From: Pseudomonas sp. FP1742 | Lineage (GTDB): Bacteria > Pseudomonadota > Gammaproteobacteria > Pseudomonadales > Pseudomonadaceae | NCBI RefSeq assembly: GCF_030687145.1 | Contig: NZ_CP117460.1 | Location: 6,324,001 to 6,388,000, forward strand | Direction: 5' to 3' | Length of the DNA: 64,000 bases | Part shown: piece by piece, positions 56,990 to 64,000 of the stretch | Layout of the letters: each line of letters begins with the position of its first letter | How positions within the stretch are numbered: position 1 is the first letter of the stretch | The notes under the pieces: generated by a model | What the model saw: the letters and a program-made list of their open reading frames with translations, nothing else | The model's database searches: none | Told to the model about the DNA's origin: nothing | Made by a program: the position numbers and the translations under genes

Positions 56990-58390
56990 ATGCATTCACG
57001 CCTGTTTTTCTCGTTGCTGTTAAGCCTTGCCCTGCAACTGACTGGTTGCGCCGCTTACCGCAACTACGACCTGGAACTGGAGCAAACGACCGCCCAGTTG
57101 AAAGCGGGAAATCCGCAGGGCGCTCTCCAACTGCTGGAGCTGCACAATCCGTCAGAAGAACGGGACCTGCTCTACTACCTCGAAAAAGGTGCAGTCCTGA
57201 GTGCCGGTGGTGCGCTGCCGCAAAGCCAGGCTACCTGGCGCAGTGCAGAGCAAATGGTGATCCAGCGCCAGGACACCGTAGAGTCTGCCGGCACACAGCT
57301 CTTGTCCGCGATGGGCGATCATTGGGGCAGCATCATCAACGACAAACTGCGGCGCTACGATGGCTACGACTACGAAAAAGTCATGCTGACCACGCAAATG
57401 GCCCTGAACCAGTTGGCCGTGAATGACTTCGACGGTGCTCGCGCCGACATCAAGAAAACCCACGAACGTGAAGCCCTGATTGCCCGTCAGCGGGAAAAGG
57501 AATACGAGCGACTTGAAGAAGAAGCCAAGGCCCAGGGCGTTCGCGTGCACTACAAGGATCTCCAGGGCTACCCCGTGATGACCCTCGATGCGCCCACCGT
57601 GATCGCGCTGAAAAACGGCTATCAGAGTGCATTCAGTCACTACCTGGCCGGGTTTACGTATGAAGCGCTGGGTGAGCGTGATCTTGCCGCCCCGGGTTAT
57701 CGCCAGGCCATCGAGTTGCGACCCGACCTGCCCTTCTTCGAGCAGGCGTTGCGCGAACTCGACAAACCGGCCGCCAAGGCCAATGAAAGTGATGTGCTGA
57801 TCATCGTGCAAAGTGGCCTGGCGCCAGCGCGCAGTTCGGTTCGTGTCCCCTACCCGGTGCGCCTGGAGGACAATCAGGTGATCGTCGCCAACGTGTCGTT
57901 TCCGGTGATGGTTCCCGACACGTCGACCCCGGCGTTCACACAGATGACGATCGACGGTGGCAAGCAGCAACTGATCCTTGTTAACAGCATCACCGACATG
58001 TCTTTACGCACGTTACGCGACGATATGCCGGGCATCATTCAGCGCACCGTATATCGTGCCTACCTGGCCGCTTCTGTTCAGGCTACGGACAACCGACGCG
58101 ACCCGAGCAAAGCCTCGTACGTGACACAGCACGATGGCTTTGAGCACGCGGACACCCGAACCTGGCGTACCTTGCCCAACATCACCCTGGTGGCGCGCCT
58201 ACGCCTGAAAAAAGGCGAGCACCTGATCAGCCTGCCCAACGCGCCGGGCGCCGCGCCCCTGAAAGTCCGCATCGAGCAGAACCATCAGGTCATAACCCTG
58301 CGAGCGCTGGGAGAGCGGATTTACAGCAACGGAGTGGCTTTTGAACCTGACGTTGCGCCTGAAAGCAGTGTGGTATCAGGCCAGAAATAA
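56990..58390 (+). CDS. COG3014-family lipoprotein, paralogue 1
   Basis: 466 residues from ATG 56990 (MHSRLFFSLLLSLALQLTGC); the earlier in-frame ATG at 56927 is rejected because it would precede the signal peptide. Lipobox LTGC puts the acylated Cys at residue 19-20. The mature N-terminus is AAYRNYDLELEQTTAQLKAG, a TPR-like helical start, then LLYYLEKGAV, RRYDGYDYEKVMLTTQMALNQLAVNDFDGARADIKKTHEREALI, which is the family hallmark, then TWRTLPNITLVARLRLKKGEH and a beta-rich C-terminus. Function unknown. It is a paralogue of the next gene, heading a five-gene group. Confidence 0.85.
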   Translation: MHSRLFFSLLLSLALQLTGCAAYRNYDLELEQTTAQLKAGNPQGALQLLELHNPSEERDLLYYLEKGAVLSAGGALPQSQATWRSAEQMVIQRQDTVESAGTQLLSAMGDHWGSIINDKLRRYDGYDYEKVMLTTQMALNQLAVNDFDGARADIKKTHEREALIARQREKEYERLEEEAKAQGVRVHYKDLQGYPVMTLDAPTVIALKNGYQSAFSHYLAGFTYEALGERDLAAPGYRQAIELRPDLPFFEQALRELDKPAAKANESDVLIIVQSGLAPARSSVRVPYPVRLEDNQVIVANVSFPVMVPDTSTPAFTQMTIDGGKQQLILVNSITDMSLRTLRDDMPGIIQRTVYRAYLAASVQATDNRRDPSKASYVTQHDGFEHADTRTWRTLPNITLVARLRLKKGEHLISLPNAPGAAPLKVRIEQNHQVITLRALGERIYSNGVAFEPDVAPESSVVSGQK

Positions 58391-58595
58391 GTAATGGCAC
58401 ATTGTGAAAACATGTAATTAAAAAGCCATTACATAGCCAGCATCCCTGTTTATAATGCCGCGCCGTCGTTATTGCGATATGGCATTTAAGCTCCTCTTTT
58501 TATGAGGAATTGGCAGGACGCCAGTCTCCCTGCCGATGGGTCCCAACAGCCCGACCAGCACGCGGCTGCTTACACTCAGGGAAGAAGTACCCCCT

Positions 58596-59990
58596 ATGGC
58601 CTCCCGCGCCCTTACCTCGATCGCGCTCAGCGCTGTCACCTTACTCTCCGGCTGTTCGGCTTTTCGCAACTACGATTCCGAACTGGCGCAAACCAACCAG
58701 CAATTGGCGGCCGGCAACGTCGACGCCGCCTTGACCCTGCTGGAAAAGAACAACACCGGCACCGACAAAGACCTGCTCTATTACTTCGAGAAGGGTGAAC
58801 TGCTGCGCGCCAAGGGCGACTTGTCCGGCAGCCAGAATGCCTGGACCAGCGCCGATCAGGTGGTGGGCAAGTGGGAAGACGCGGTCAAGCTCGATACCGA
58901 AAAATACCTGGCCCAGTTCGGCAGCTTCCTGGTCAACGACAAGGTCCGTCGCTACGAAGGCTACGATTACGAAAAAGTCATGCTGACCACGCAGATGGCC
59001 CTCAACCTGCTGGCAGTGAACGACTTCGACGGCGCGCGCACCGCGATCAAGAAGACTCACGAGCGTGAAGCGGTGATCGCCGATTTACGTGACAAGGAAT
59101 ACCTCAAGAGCGAAGAGCAAGCCGAGAAAGAAGGCGTCAAAACCCAGTACAAGGACCTTCAGGGGTATCCGGTGGCCAGCCTCGACGCGCCAGAAGTGGT
59201 CAGCCTGAAAAACAGCTACCAGAGCGCGTTCAGCCATTACCTGGCCGGTTTCGTCTACGAAGCCCTGGGCGAGAAAGACCTGGCTGCGCCGGGCTATCGC
59301 AAAGCCGCCGAGCTGCGGCCGAACACGCCGCTGCTGGAACAGGCGCTGGTGAATCTCGACAAGCCCGCCAAGGACCAAGACAGCGACATCCTGATCGTCG
59401 TGCAAAGCGGTCTGGCGCCGTCCCGCGATTCGATCCGCATTCCGCTGCCATTGCCGATCAGCAACAACGTGGTGATCACGCCGCTGTCGTTCCCGATCAT
59501 CAAGCCAGACACCTCCACCGCCCCCTTCGCCCAGATCGGCGTGGACGGTCAGCAGGTGAACCTGACGCAACTCAACAGCACCACCGCCATGTCCCGCCGC
59601 GCGCTGCGTGATGACATGCCGGGCATCATCCTGCGCACCACCGTCCGTGCCGTGACCAAAGGCGTGGCGCAGAAGAAGATCAACGAAACCAACCCGCTGG
59701 CCGGTCTTGCGGTCGGTATCTCTTCAGCCGTGCTCGAAGGTGCCGATACCCGTACGTGGCGAACCCTGCCGGACACCACTCAAGTGGTGCGTCTGCGCTT
59801 GAAGAAAGGCGAGCACCAAGTCTCCCTGCCGAGCGCCGTGGGCGGTTCGGTGGTCAAGGTCACTGTGGATCAGCGCTATCAGGTCATCAGCCTGCGCGCC
59901 GTGGGCAATCAGGTGTTCGCCAGCGGCCTGGCCGCTCATGTGATCCCGAGCACCAACCCGACCACCATGGCCAGCCTCAAACAACCTTAA
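58596..59990 (+). CDS. COG3014-family lipoprotein, paralogue 2
   Basis: 464 residues from ATG 58596 (MASRALTSIALSAVTLLSGC); the frame open to 58536 was rejected as it precedes the signal. Lipobox LSGC. Shares with the previous protein FRNYDSELAQTNQQL, LLYYFEKGELLRAKG, RRYEGYDYEKVMLTTQMALNLLAVNDFDGAR, YKDLQGYPVASLDAP and RTWRTLPDTTQVVRLRLKKGEH. In the 205-base gap before it, a TATAAT (58451-58456) and a long leader with GGCAGG/CCTGCC hairpin suggest its own promoter. Followed closely (15 bases) by the YcfL-like gene. Confidence 0.85.
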   Translation: MASRALTSIALSAVTLLSGCSAFRNYDSELAQTNQQLAAGNVDAALTLLEKNNTGTDKDLLYYFEKGELLRAKGDLSGSQNAWTSADQVVGKWEDAVKLDTEKYLAQFGSFLVNDKVRRYEGYDYEKVMLTTQMALNLLAVNDFDGARTAIKKTHEREAVIADLRDKEYLKSEEQAEKEGVKTQYKDLQGYPVASLDAPEVVSLKNSYQSAFSHYLAGFVYEALGEKDLAAPGYRKAAELRPNTPLLEQALVNLDKPAKDQDSDILIVVQSGLAPSRDSIRIPLPLPISNNVVITPLSFPIIKPDTSTAPFAQIGVDGQQVNLTQLNSTTAMSRRALRDDMPGIILRTTVRAVTKGVAQKKINETNPLAGLAVGISSAVLEGADTRTWRTLPDTTQVVRLRLKKGEHQVSLPSAVGGSVVKVTVDQRYQVISLRAVGNQVFASGLAAHVIPSTNPTTMASLKQP

Positions 59991-60005
59991 GAACGGAGTC
60001 TTTGC

Positions 60006-60377
60006 ATGCGCTTCAAACTCATCACTGTCGTCGCCCTGGCCTTGCTGGCCGGCTGCGCCACCCCGCCGCCACCAGAGCCCGGCAGCGCTGCCAGCAAGGT
60101 CGTGGCCATGGGCAAGCTCAAGAACATCGTGGTCGGCGCTATGCGCGTGGCGCGGGAAAATGGCTTCATGACGGTCAATGCACAGCTGAGCAACACCAGC
60201 TACAACAACAAGACCTTCTACTACCGCTTTGCCTGGCTCGGCCCTGAAGGCTTCCCGGTTGCCGAAGAAGAAACCTGGAAAAGCCAGATGATGTACGGCG
60301 AGCAGACCAGTTTCATTCAGGCCATTGCGCCAACCGCCAAAGCCGTGGATTTCCGTCTCGAAATCAAAACGCCTTAA
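60006..60377 (+). CDS. YcfL-like (DUF1425) lipoprotein
   Basis: 123 residues. Signal with lipobox LLAGC (Cys at about residue 18), then ATPPPPEPGSAASKV, and a beta-sandwich with NIVVGAMRVARENGFMTVNAQLSNTSYNNKTFYYRFAWLGPEGFPV, typical of YcfL. In E. coli ycfL is next to lpoB, and the same pair is seen here (39 bases between). Function unknown. Confidence 0.86.
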   Translation: MRFKLITVVALALLAGCATPPPPEPGSAASKVVAMGKLKNIVVGAMRVARENGFMTVNAQLSNTSYNNKTFYYRFAWLGPEGFPVAEEETWKSQMMYGEQTSFIQAIAPTAKAVDFRLEIKTP

Positions 60378-60416
60378 GCCCGACACCCTATTCGTTCAGT
60401 TCTAGAGAGCATTCCC

Positions 60417-61004
60417 ATGTTTGCACGCTTTTCGTTCATCGCCGTCATCGCCCTCCTGGCCAGCGGTTGCGCCAACACTTCGCCGACGCTGGGCAGCAAA
60501 AACATCAGCTACGGCGACACCAAAGCGGTTGAAACCGTGACCAACGAGTTCGGCTCCACCGACCTGCAGATGATCGCCGAATCCATGACCCGCTCCCTGG
60601 CCCAGTCCGGCATCCTGCAAGGCCGTCCGGTGGTTCAGGTCTACGACGTGAAGAACAAGACCAGCGAGTACATCGATACCCGCGAAATCACCACCAGCAT
60701 CAAGACTCAGCTGATGAAGACCGGCGTCGCCCGCTTCGCCAGCGACAACACCGCGATGCAGAGCCAGGTCGACCAGCTCAAGCTGCAAAACCAGAGCGGC
60801 CTGTACAAGAAAAGCACCGTGGCCAAGACGGGCAACATGATCGCTGCCCAATACCGTCTTGAAGGCTCGATCAGTTCGATCGTCAAGCGCAGCAGCGACT
60901 ACAAGGACGTCTTCTACAAATTCAGCCTGCAGTTGATCGACGTTGAAAGCGGTCTGGCCGAATGGATGGACGAAAAAGAGATCCGCAAAACCACGGAGCG
61001 TTAA
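60417..61004 (+). CDS. LpoB-like lipoprotein (penicillin-binding-protein activator family)
   Basis: 195 residues. Lipobox ALLASGC, then TSPTLGSKNISYGDTKAVETVTNEFGSTDLQMIAESMTRSLAQSGIL, the LpoB start, with GRPVVQVYDVKNKTSEYIDTREITTSIKTQL and QYRLEGSISSIVKRSSDYKDVFYKFSLQLIDVESGLAEWMDEKEIRK, close to E. coli LpoB, which activates PBP1B from the outer membrane. In P. aeruginosa PBP1B activation is known to rely on a different lipoprotein, LpoP, so this LpoB relative may serve another partner. Three bases separate it from the next gene. Confidence 0.88.
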   Translation: MFARFSFIAVIALLASGCANTSPTLGSKNISYGDTKAVETVTNEFGSTDLQMIAESMTRSLAQSGILQGRPVVQVYDVKNKTSEYIDTREITTSIKTQLMKTGVARFASDNTAMQSQVDQLKLQNQSGLYKKSTVAKTGNMIAAQYRLEGSISSIVKRSSDYKDVFYKFSLQLIDVESGLAEWMDEKEIRKTTER

Positions 61005-61007
61005 TCG

Positions 61008-61751
61008 ATGCGCACATGGATTGGCATGATGGCCCTGGCTTGCGCGTTCAGCGTGCAAGCGGCCCCGAAAGTTGCAGTAGCGGATCTGGCGTACCAGGAG
61101 CGCGTGGAGCAATACGTCCACACTGTTTCGGCACAGAGTAACCATAGCCAGAGCTATTACGGCGCCAGTGGTTCATCCAGTTACGAAGAGTACGAAGCCA
61201 CCAGCAGCTACATCGAGCAAGGTGAGCTGCGCAAATTCACCGGTGACATCAAGGGCGAGATTCTGCGCACCGGCATGTTCCAGCTGGTGCAGGGCACGCC
61301 CTATACGGCATCGTCCAAAGGTGACGTGTATGACGTGATCAAGCGCATCAAGGCCGGTAGCTTCAAGGGTGCCGACTACGTGCTGTTCGGCACCGTGTCA
61401 GACATCGACTTCACCCGCGACATGAACGAGCTGGCCAATACCGACAGCTATTCGGCGGTGCTGGCGTTGACGCTGGTGGCGGACTTCAGCCTGATCAACA
61501 CCAAGACCTTCGAGATCACCTCGGCCTTCACGGCGATGGGCGAAGGTCAGGACACCAAATTGGTGAATGGCCGGGACATCCGGGTTTCCCTGAACCGCCC
61601 GCGGGTGGTGCGTGACGTGTCCAAGGCGCTGGGTGAAGACGTGGCTTCGCAACTGAGCCAACAGCTCGGTGGTGGCGGTTACGAGCCGCCAGGCCAGGCG
61701 CCGCTGCACAATAACCTGCCGCGGGATACGCCGCCGGTGATTCTGCACTGA
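61008..61751 (+). CDS. Periplasmic LpoB/CsgG-like protein
   Basis: 247 residues. Sec signal MRTWIGMMALACAFSVQA without a lipobox, so the protein is probably soluble and periplasmic, unlike its four neighbours. KVAVADLAYQERVEQYVHTV, then a Ser/Tyr-rich insertion (SNHSQSYYGASGSSSYEEYE), then ELRKFTGDIKGEILRTGMFQLVQG and GADYVLFGTVSDIDF-NTDSYSAVLALTLVADFSLINTKTFEITSAFTAMGEG, which is the CsgG/LpoB/TolB-N alpha-beta layout. Pro-rich C-terminus (GGGGYEPPGQAPLHNN). Specific function unknown. Three bases from the previous gene, so co-expressed. Confidence 0.82.
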   Translation: MRTWIGMMALACAFSVQAAPKVAVADLAYQERVEQYVHTVSAQSNHSQSYYGASGSSSYEEYEATSSYIEQGELRKFTGDIKGEILRTGMFQLVQGTPYTASSKGDVYDVIKRIKAGSFKGADYVLFGTVSDIDFTRDMNELANTDSYSAVLALTLVADFSLINTKTFEITSAFTAMGEGQDTKLVNGRDIRVSLNRPRVVRDVSKALGEDVASQLSQQLGGGGYEPPGQAPLHNNLPRDTPPVILH

Positions 61752-61769
61752 TCCAAGGCTAGTCATTCT

Positions 61770-61796
61770 ATGGCGAGGGGGCTTGCCCCTCGCCAT
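61770..61796. repeat. Collapsed REP palindrome (GGCGAGGGG family)
   Basis: ATGGCGAGGGG and CCCCTCGCCAT with a five-base GCTTG centre, an 11-bp perfect stem. It looks like a REP unit reduced to its palindrome. It lies 18 bases after the last gene of the lipoprotein group and may end that transcript. Confidence 0.75.
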
Positions 61797-61801
61797 AAAT
61801 G

Positions 61802-61990
61802 AAAAAAGGCGACCTCGATAGGTTAATGCCTGTCAGTTAAGGCGCGAAACCTGTGGGAGCGGGCTTGCTCGCGAAAGCGATGTGTCAGGCAACATCAATG
61901 TTGACTGTGTCGCCGTCTTCGCGAGCAAGCCCGCTCCCACATGGATTGCGCTTAACTGACTGGCATTGACCTCGATAGGTCGCCTTTTTT
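61802..61990. terminator. Bidirectional terminator hairpin split by a REPIN-bearing element
   Basis: Removing 61824-61967 together with one copy of a 13-base direct repeat (GACCTCGATAGGT, 61811-61823 and 61968-61980) restores AAAAAAGGCGACCT-CGAT-AGGTCGCCTTTTTT, a 14-bp stem with a 4-base loop and A/T runs on both flanks, a classic terminator between convergent genes (61751 and 62004). In the present sequence the two arms are about 145 bases apart, though each copy of the direct repeat is itself an imperfect palindrome. Confidence 0.82.
61824..61967. mobile_element. 144-bp MITE-like element carrying a REPIN
   Basis: Ends are inverted repeats: AATGCCTGTCAGTTAAGGCG (left, from 61825) and CGCTTAACTGACTGGCATT (right, to 61967), about 18 of 20 matching. 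Inside, TGTGGGAGCGGGCTTGCTCG and its reverse (61852-61942) make a REPIN. It is flanked by a 13-base direct repeat, GACCTCGATAGGT, exact on both sides and ending at the element, as expected from target-site duplication. No ORF inside, so it would need a transposase from elsewhere. A diverged relative is at 4671-4812. Confidence 0.78.
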
Positions 61991-62003
61991 GTGCCTGACG
62001 GTT

Positions 62004-62636
62004 TTACATCGCCGCTTTGCGCAGGGTCGCCATGAACGCCGCCGCGCCGATGAATAGCCCGGCAAAAGTACGGTTCATGCGTTTCTGCTGCTTGGGCGTG
62101 CGCAACAAACGCAGAACCTTGGCCGCCAGCCCGGTGTAGCCGGCCATGACGATCAGGTCGACACAGATCATGGTCACGCCGAGGATCAGGTATTGAGCCA
62201 CCAGCGGCGCGTTGGGATCGATGAATTGCGGTAGTACCGCCAGCATGAACACCAAGGCCTTGGGGTTGCTGACGTTCACCAGAAAACCGCGGAACATCAG
62301 CGCCATCGGCTTGCCGATCTGCCGAATGGCAGCGTCGTCGTTCATCTCATTGGGCAGCGCGCGCCATTGCTTGACCGCGAGGTAGACCAGATAGGCCACG
62401 CCGAACCATTTGATCGCATAAAAGGCAGTGGCGGAGGCCGTGAGGATCGCACCGACACCGGCGGCGACGATCGCAATCTGCAGCGCCAGGCCCAGCTGCA
62501 GACCCAAGGCGTTCCAGTAACCGCGCCAGAAGCCGTAACGCAGACCGCTGGACATCGACGCAATGGCACCGGCACCGGGGGAAAGACTGATCACCCAGCA
62601 AGCGGCAAAAAACGCCAGCCATGTTTGAAGCAGCAT
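62004..62636 (-). CDS. LysE-family amino-acid exporter
   Basis: 210 residues, six membrane helices. WLAFFAACWVISLSPGAGAIASMSSGLRYGFWRG start (the LysE/RhtB signature SPGPGxxxxxxxGxxxGxxxG in slightly altered form), then FLVNVSNPKALVFMLAVLPQFID and LRLLRTPKQQKRMNRTFAGLFIGAAAF. Exports an amino acid or derivative; substrate unknown. Convergent with the lipoprotein group. Confidence 0.93.
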   Translation of the reverse strand: MLLQTWLAFFAACWVISLSPGAGAIASMSSGLRYGFWRGYWNALGLQLGLALQIAIVAAGVGAILTASATAFYAIKWFGVAYLVYLAVKQWRALPNEMNDDAAIRQIGKPMALMFRGFLVNVSNPKALVFMLAVLPQFIDPNAPLVAQYLILGVTMICVDLIVMAGYTGLAAKVLRLLRTPKQQKRMNRTFAGLFIGAAAFMATLRKAAM

Positions 62637-62774
62637 CGCACACCTCGACTCAGACTCGTGACAGATGTCTAAGCTAATGCGGCTTTGGGCCGATGACTAC
62701 CGATTTTTTTGCCGGACAGAGTAGCTGCCGACCAGCATTGATGGCTGAAGGTCCCATCGTCTGACGGACCACCA

Positions 62775-62865
62775 TCGCGAGCAAGCCCGCTCCCACAGGG
62801 ATTCGGGCTGATCACAAACCTGCAATCCGCCCCAAAAAGCCTGTGGGAGCGGGCTTGCCCGCGAA
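62775..62865. repeat. REP pair (GTGGGAGCGGGCTTG family), outward arrangement
   Basis: TCGCGAGCAAGCCCGCTCCC at 62775-62797 and reverse TGTGGGAGCGGGCTTGCCCG at 62842-62865, about 45 bases apart. Lies in the gap between lysE and the MscS gene. Confidence 0.85.
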
Positions 62866-62890
62866 AGCGGTGTGTCAGGCAACAGAAGAC

Positions 62891-63472
62891 TTACTTTTCG
62901 AACCCGTTCGAAGGGAATACATCGGTACCACGCCAGCGTCGAACCGAGCGCTGGAAGAACAGGCTGTTGGGCACTTGCACCATGGCGCTGCCGGTACCGA
63001 GCTCTTGGGCTTCGATCAACGTGGTGTAGAGCAGATTGATCGCCACCACCCGGCCTTTGACGCCGGGCTTGTCGGTGGTGTCCACCAACTCGACCACATC
63101 CCCGATACGGAATGGGCCGACGGTGAAAATCAGGATCGCGCACAACAGATTGGAGAGCACGCTCCACATGGCGAAAAACGCCACGGCGGCCACCGCCACG
63201 AAACCGGACAACGCGGTCCAGAGCACTGTGGCCGACACCCCAAGGCGTTCCAGCACGAAGATCAACGCGCTGCCCATGATCAGCCAGCGCAAACCACCGC
63301 GCAGCGGCATCAAAAACTGCGGCGGGAACGGGTAGCGCTCGCCCAGGCGAGTCAGGCATTTGGCGACAACGCGCTGGGCGACATAACCGGCCAGCAGGAT
63401 CAGCAGGATTTGCACCACCAGCCAGAGCGGCTCGACCCACACCGCCGGCAACGGCAGCTTGAAGGCATCCAT
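62891..63472 (-). CDS. Small MscS-type mechanosensitive ion channel
   Basis: 193 residues, shorter than E. coli MscS (286). Two or three helices (VWVEPLWLVVQILLILLAGYVA; RWLIMGSALIFVLERLGV; AVAAVAFFAMWSVLSNLLCAILIF, the pore-like third helix) then the beta domain FRIGDVVELVDTTDKPGVKGRVVAINLLYTTLIEAQ. The C-terminal alpha-beta vestibule is missing. It may be a short family member or a channel subunit. The start overlaps the stop of the upstream ABC-F gene (ATGA). Confidence 0.85.
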   Translation of the reverse strand: MDAFKLPLPAVWVEPLWLVVQILLILLAGYVAQRVVAKCLTRLGERYPFPPQFLMPLRGGLRWLIMGSALIFVLERLGVSATVLWTALSGFVAVAAVAFFAMWSVLSNLLCAILIFTVGPFRIGDVVELVDTTDKPGVKGRVVAINLLYTTLIEAQELGTGSAMVQVPNSLFFQRSVRRWRGTDVFPSNGFEK

Positions 63473-64000
63473 CAGGACAATGCCTCCAGCTCCGCCTGCA
63501 TGCTTTCGAGCAGTTCGAGCGCTTCCATCCAGGCCTCTTCCAGTTCGGCTTCACGCACCTTCAGCCTGGCCTGTTCGGCCAGCAGATCGCGCAATTCGTT
63601 CTTGCGCGCCGGCTCGTAAATATCACTGTCGCCCAGGCTGGCGTCGATCTTCGCCAGCTTCTCGTGCAGCTTGCCCAACTCGGCTTCGAGCTTGTCGGCC
63701 TCGCGCTTGTGCGGTGCCAGTTGCTGACGCAACGCGGCGGCGGCCTGGCGCTGGGCCTTCTTGTCGGTCTTGTCCGGGTTGACCGGTGTATTGCTGACCG
63801 GCGCATTACGCTGACGATAATCGACCAGCCAACGGGTGTAGTCTTCCAGGTCGCCGTCGAACTCCTCGACCTTGCCGTCTGCCACCAGGTAGAAATTGTC
63901 GGTGGTGCTTTTGAGCAAATGACGATCGTGGGAAACCACCAGAACCGCGCCACTGAATTCCTGCAAGGCCATGGTCAGCGCCAGGCGCATTTCCAGGTCG
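63472..64000 (-). CDS. ABC-F family ATPase (YheS-type), C-terminal part
   Basis: Partial: 176 codons on the minus strand, running past the right edge. The visible part begins DLEMRLALTMALQEFSGAVLVVSHDRHLLKSTTDNFYLVADGKVEEFDGDLEDYTRWL, the second-domain Walker B/H-loop end of an ABC-F protein (LVVSHDRHLL), then a basic linker (VNPDKTDKKAQRQAAAALRQQ) and a C-terminal coiled coil (LEAELGKLHEKLAKIDASLG ... AELEEAWMEALELLESMQ). YheS-type ABC-F proteins act on ribosomes. The MscS gene overlaps its stop by four bases. Confidence 0.9.
   Translation of the reverse strand, partial: DLEMRLALTMALQEFSGAVLVVSHDRHLLKSTTDNFYLVADGKVEEFDGDLEDYTRWLVDYRQRNAPVSNTPVNPDKTDKKAQRQAAAALRQQLAPHKREADKLEAELGKLHEKLAKIDASLGDSDIYEPARKNELRDLLAEQARLKVREAELEEAWMEALELLESMQAELEALS

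Noticed and set aside
62697..63554. Minus-strand 285-codon frame spanning the MscS gene and the REP pair
   Set aside because: It runs through two REP units and another frame of the MscS gene; composition (Arg/Pro rich) is that of a shadow frame.

Overview
The window is a chromosomal segment of a fluorescent-group Pseudomonas (P. fluorescens lineage). Three things point there: high GC content with strong third-position bias, gene content and order that closely follow the argA-to-hemB part of the P. aeruginosa chromosome (compared from memory, not by search), and a dozen or more copies of the GTGGGAGCGGGCTTG and GAGGGGGCTTGCCCCC palindromes (REP/REPIN) typical of this group. No tRNA, rRNA, prophage, insertion sequence with transposase, or CRISPR array is visible. 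It is mostly core genome with small accessory insertions.

Layout. 1-2498: two tandem OprD-type porins (the first cut by the window edge) with duplicated leader sequences. 2499-3227: a gene-poor, decayed-looking interval. 3228-7487: argA, argE and a CYTH/CHAD triphosphatase-type protein. 7642-10855: Lrp-family regulator, a small divergent protein, an orphan GspE/PilB-type ATPase and a small DUF2388 secreted protein. 11036-16767: glycine cleavage genes gcvT-gcvH and gcvP, separated by an oppositely oriented DegT-family aminotransferase. 16924-19724: ferric iron ABC importer with a probable Fur box. 19947-24383: ygfB-pepP-ubiH-ubiI operon (ubiquinone hydroxylases), divergent from 24509-25934: zapB-like, zapA, 6S RNA and 5-formyl-THF cyclo-ligase. 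26320-31702: EVE protein, then a HlyD plus double-ATPase plus ABC-2 permease exporter. 31763-35496: FliL-like protein, quinone oxidoreductase, GlpT with probable GlpR operators, ChaC. 35705-38139: ubiD with a ferredoxin-type flavin reductase. 38221-42232: acyltransferase/SGNH protein, rho, trxA. 42353-46178: FadR-type regulator divergent from a four-gene polar amino-acid ABC importer. 46423-51420: ppx, ppk and hemB. 51629-54832: DedA, sterol-desaturase-type protein, elbB, YaiI family. 54938-61751: FTR1 iron permease fused to a cytochrome c, divergent from five envelope genes (two COG3014-type lipoproteins, YcfL-like, LpoB-like, and a periplasmic LpoB/CsgG-like protein). 62004-64000: LysE exporter, short MscS channel, and the end of an ABC-F protein.

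The observations most worth following are these. (1) A 144-bp REPIN-bearing element at 61824-61967 has terminal inverted repeats and a 13-bp direct repeat, and splits what was a perfect terminator hairpin. (2) A diverged relative of that element lies at the argE 3' end, where its terminal repeat supplies the last codons and stop of argE. (3) The five-gene lipoprotein cluster looks like one envelope system of unknown job. (4) One REP family is nested inside another downstream of ppx. Glycerol-3-phosphate uptake, iron uptake (two systems), polyphosphate turnover, ubiquinone synthesis and C1/folate-glycine metabolism are the main physiological themes.
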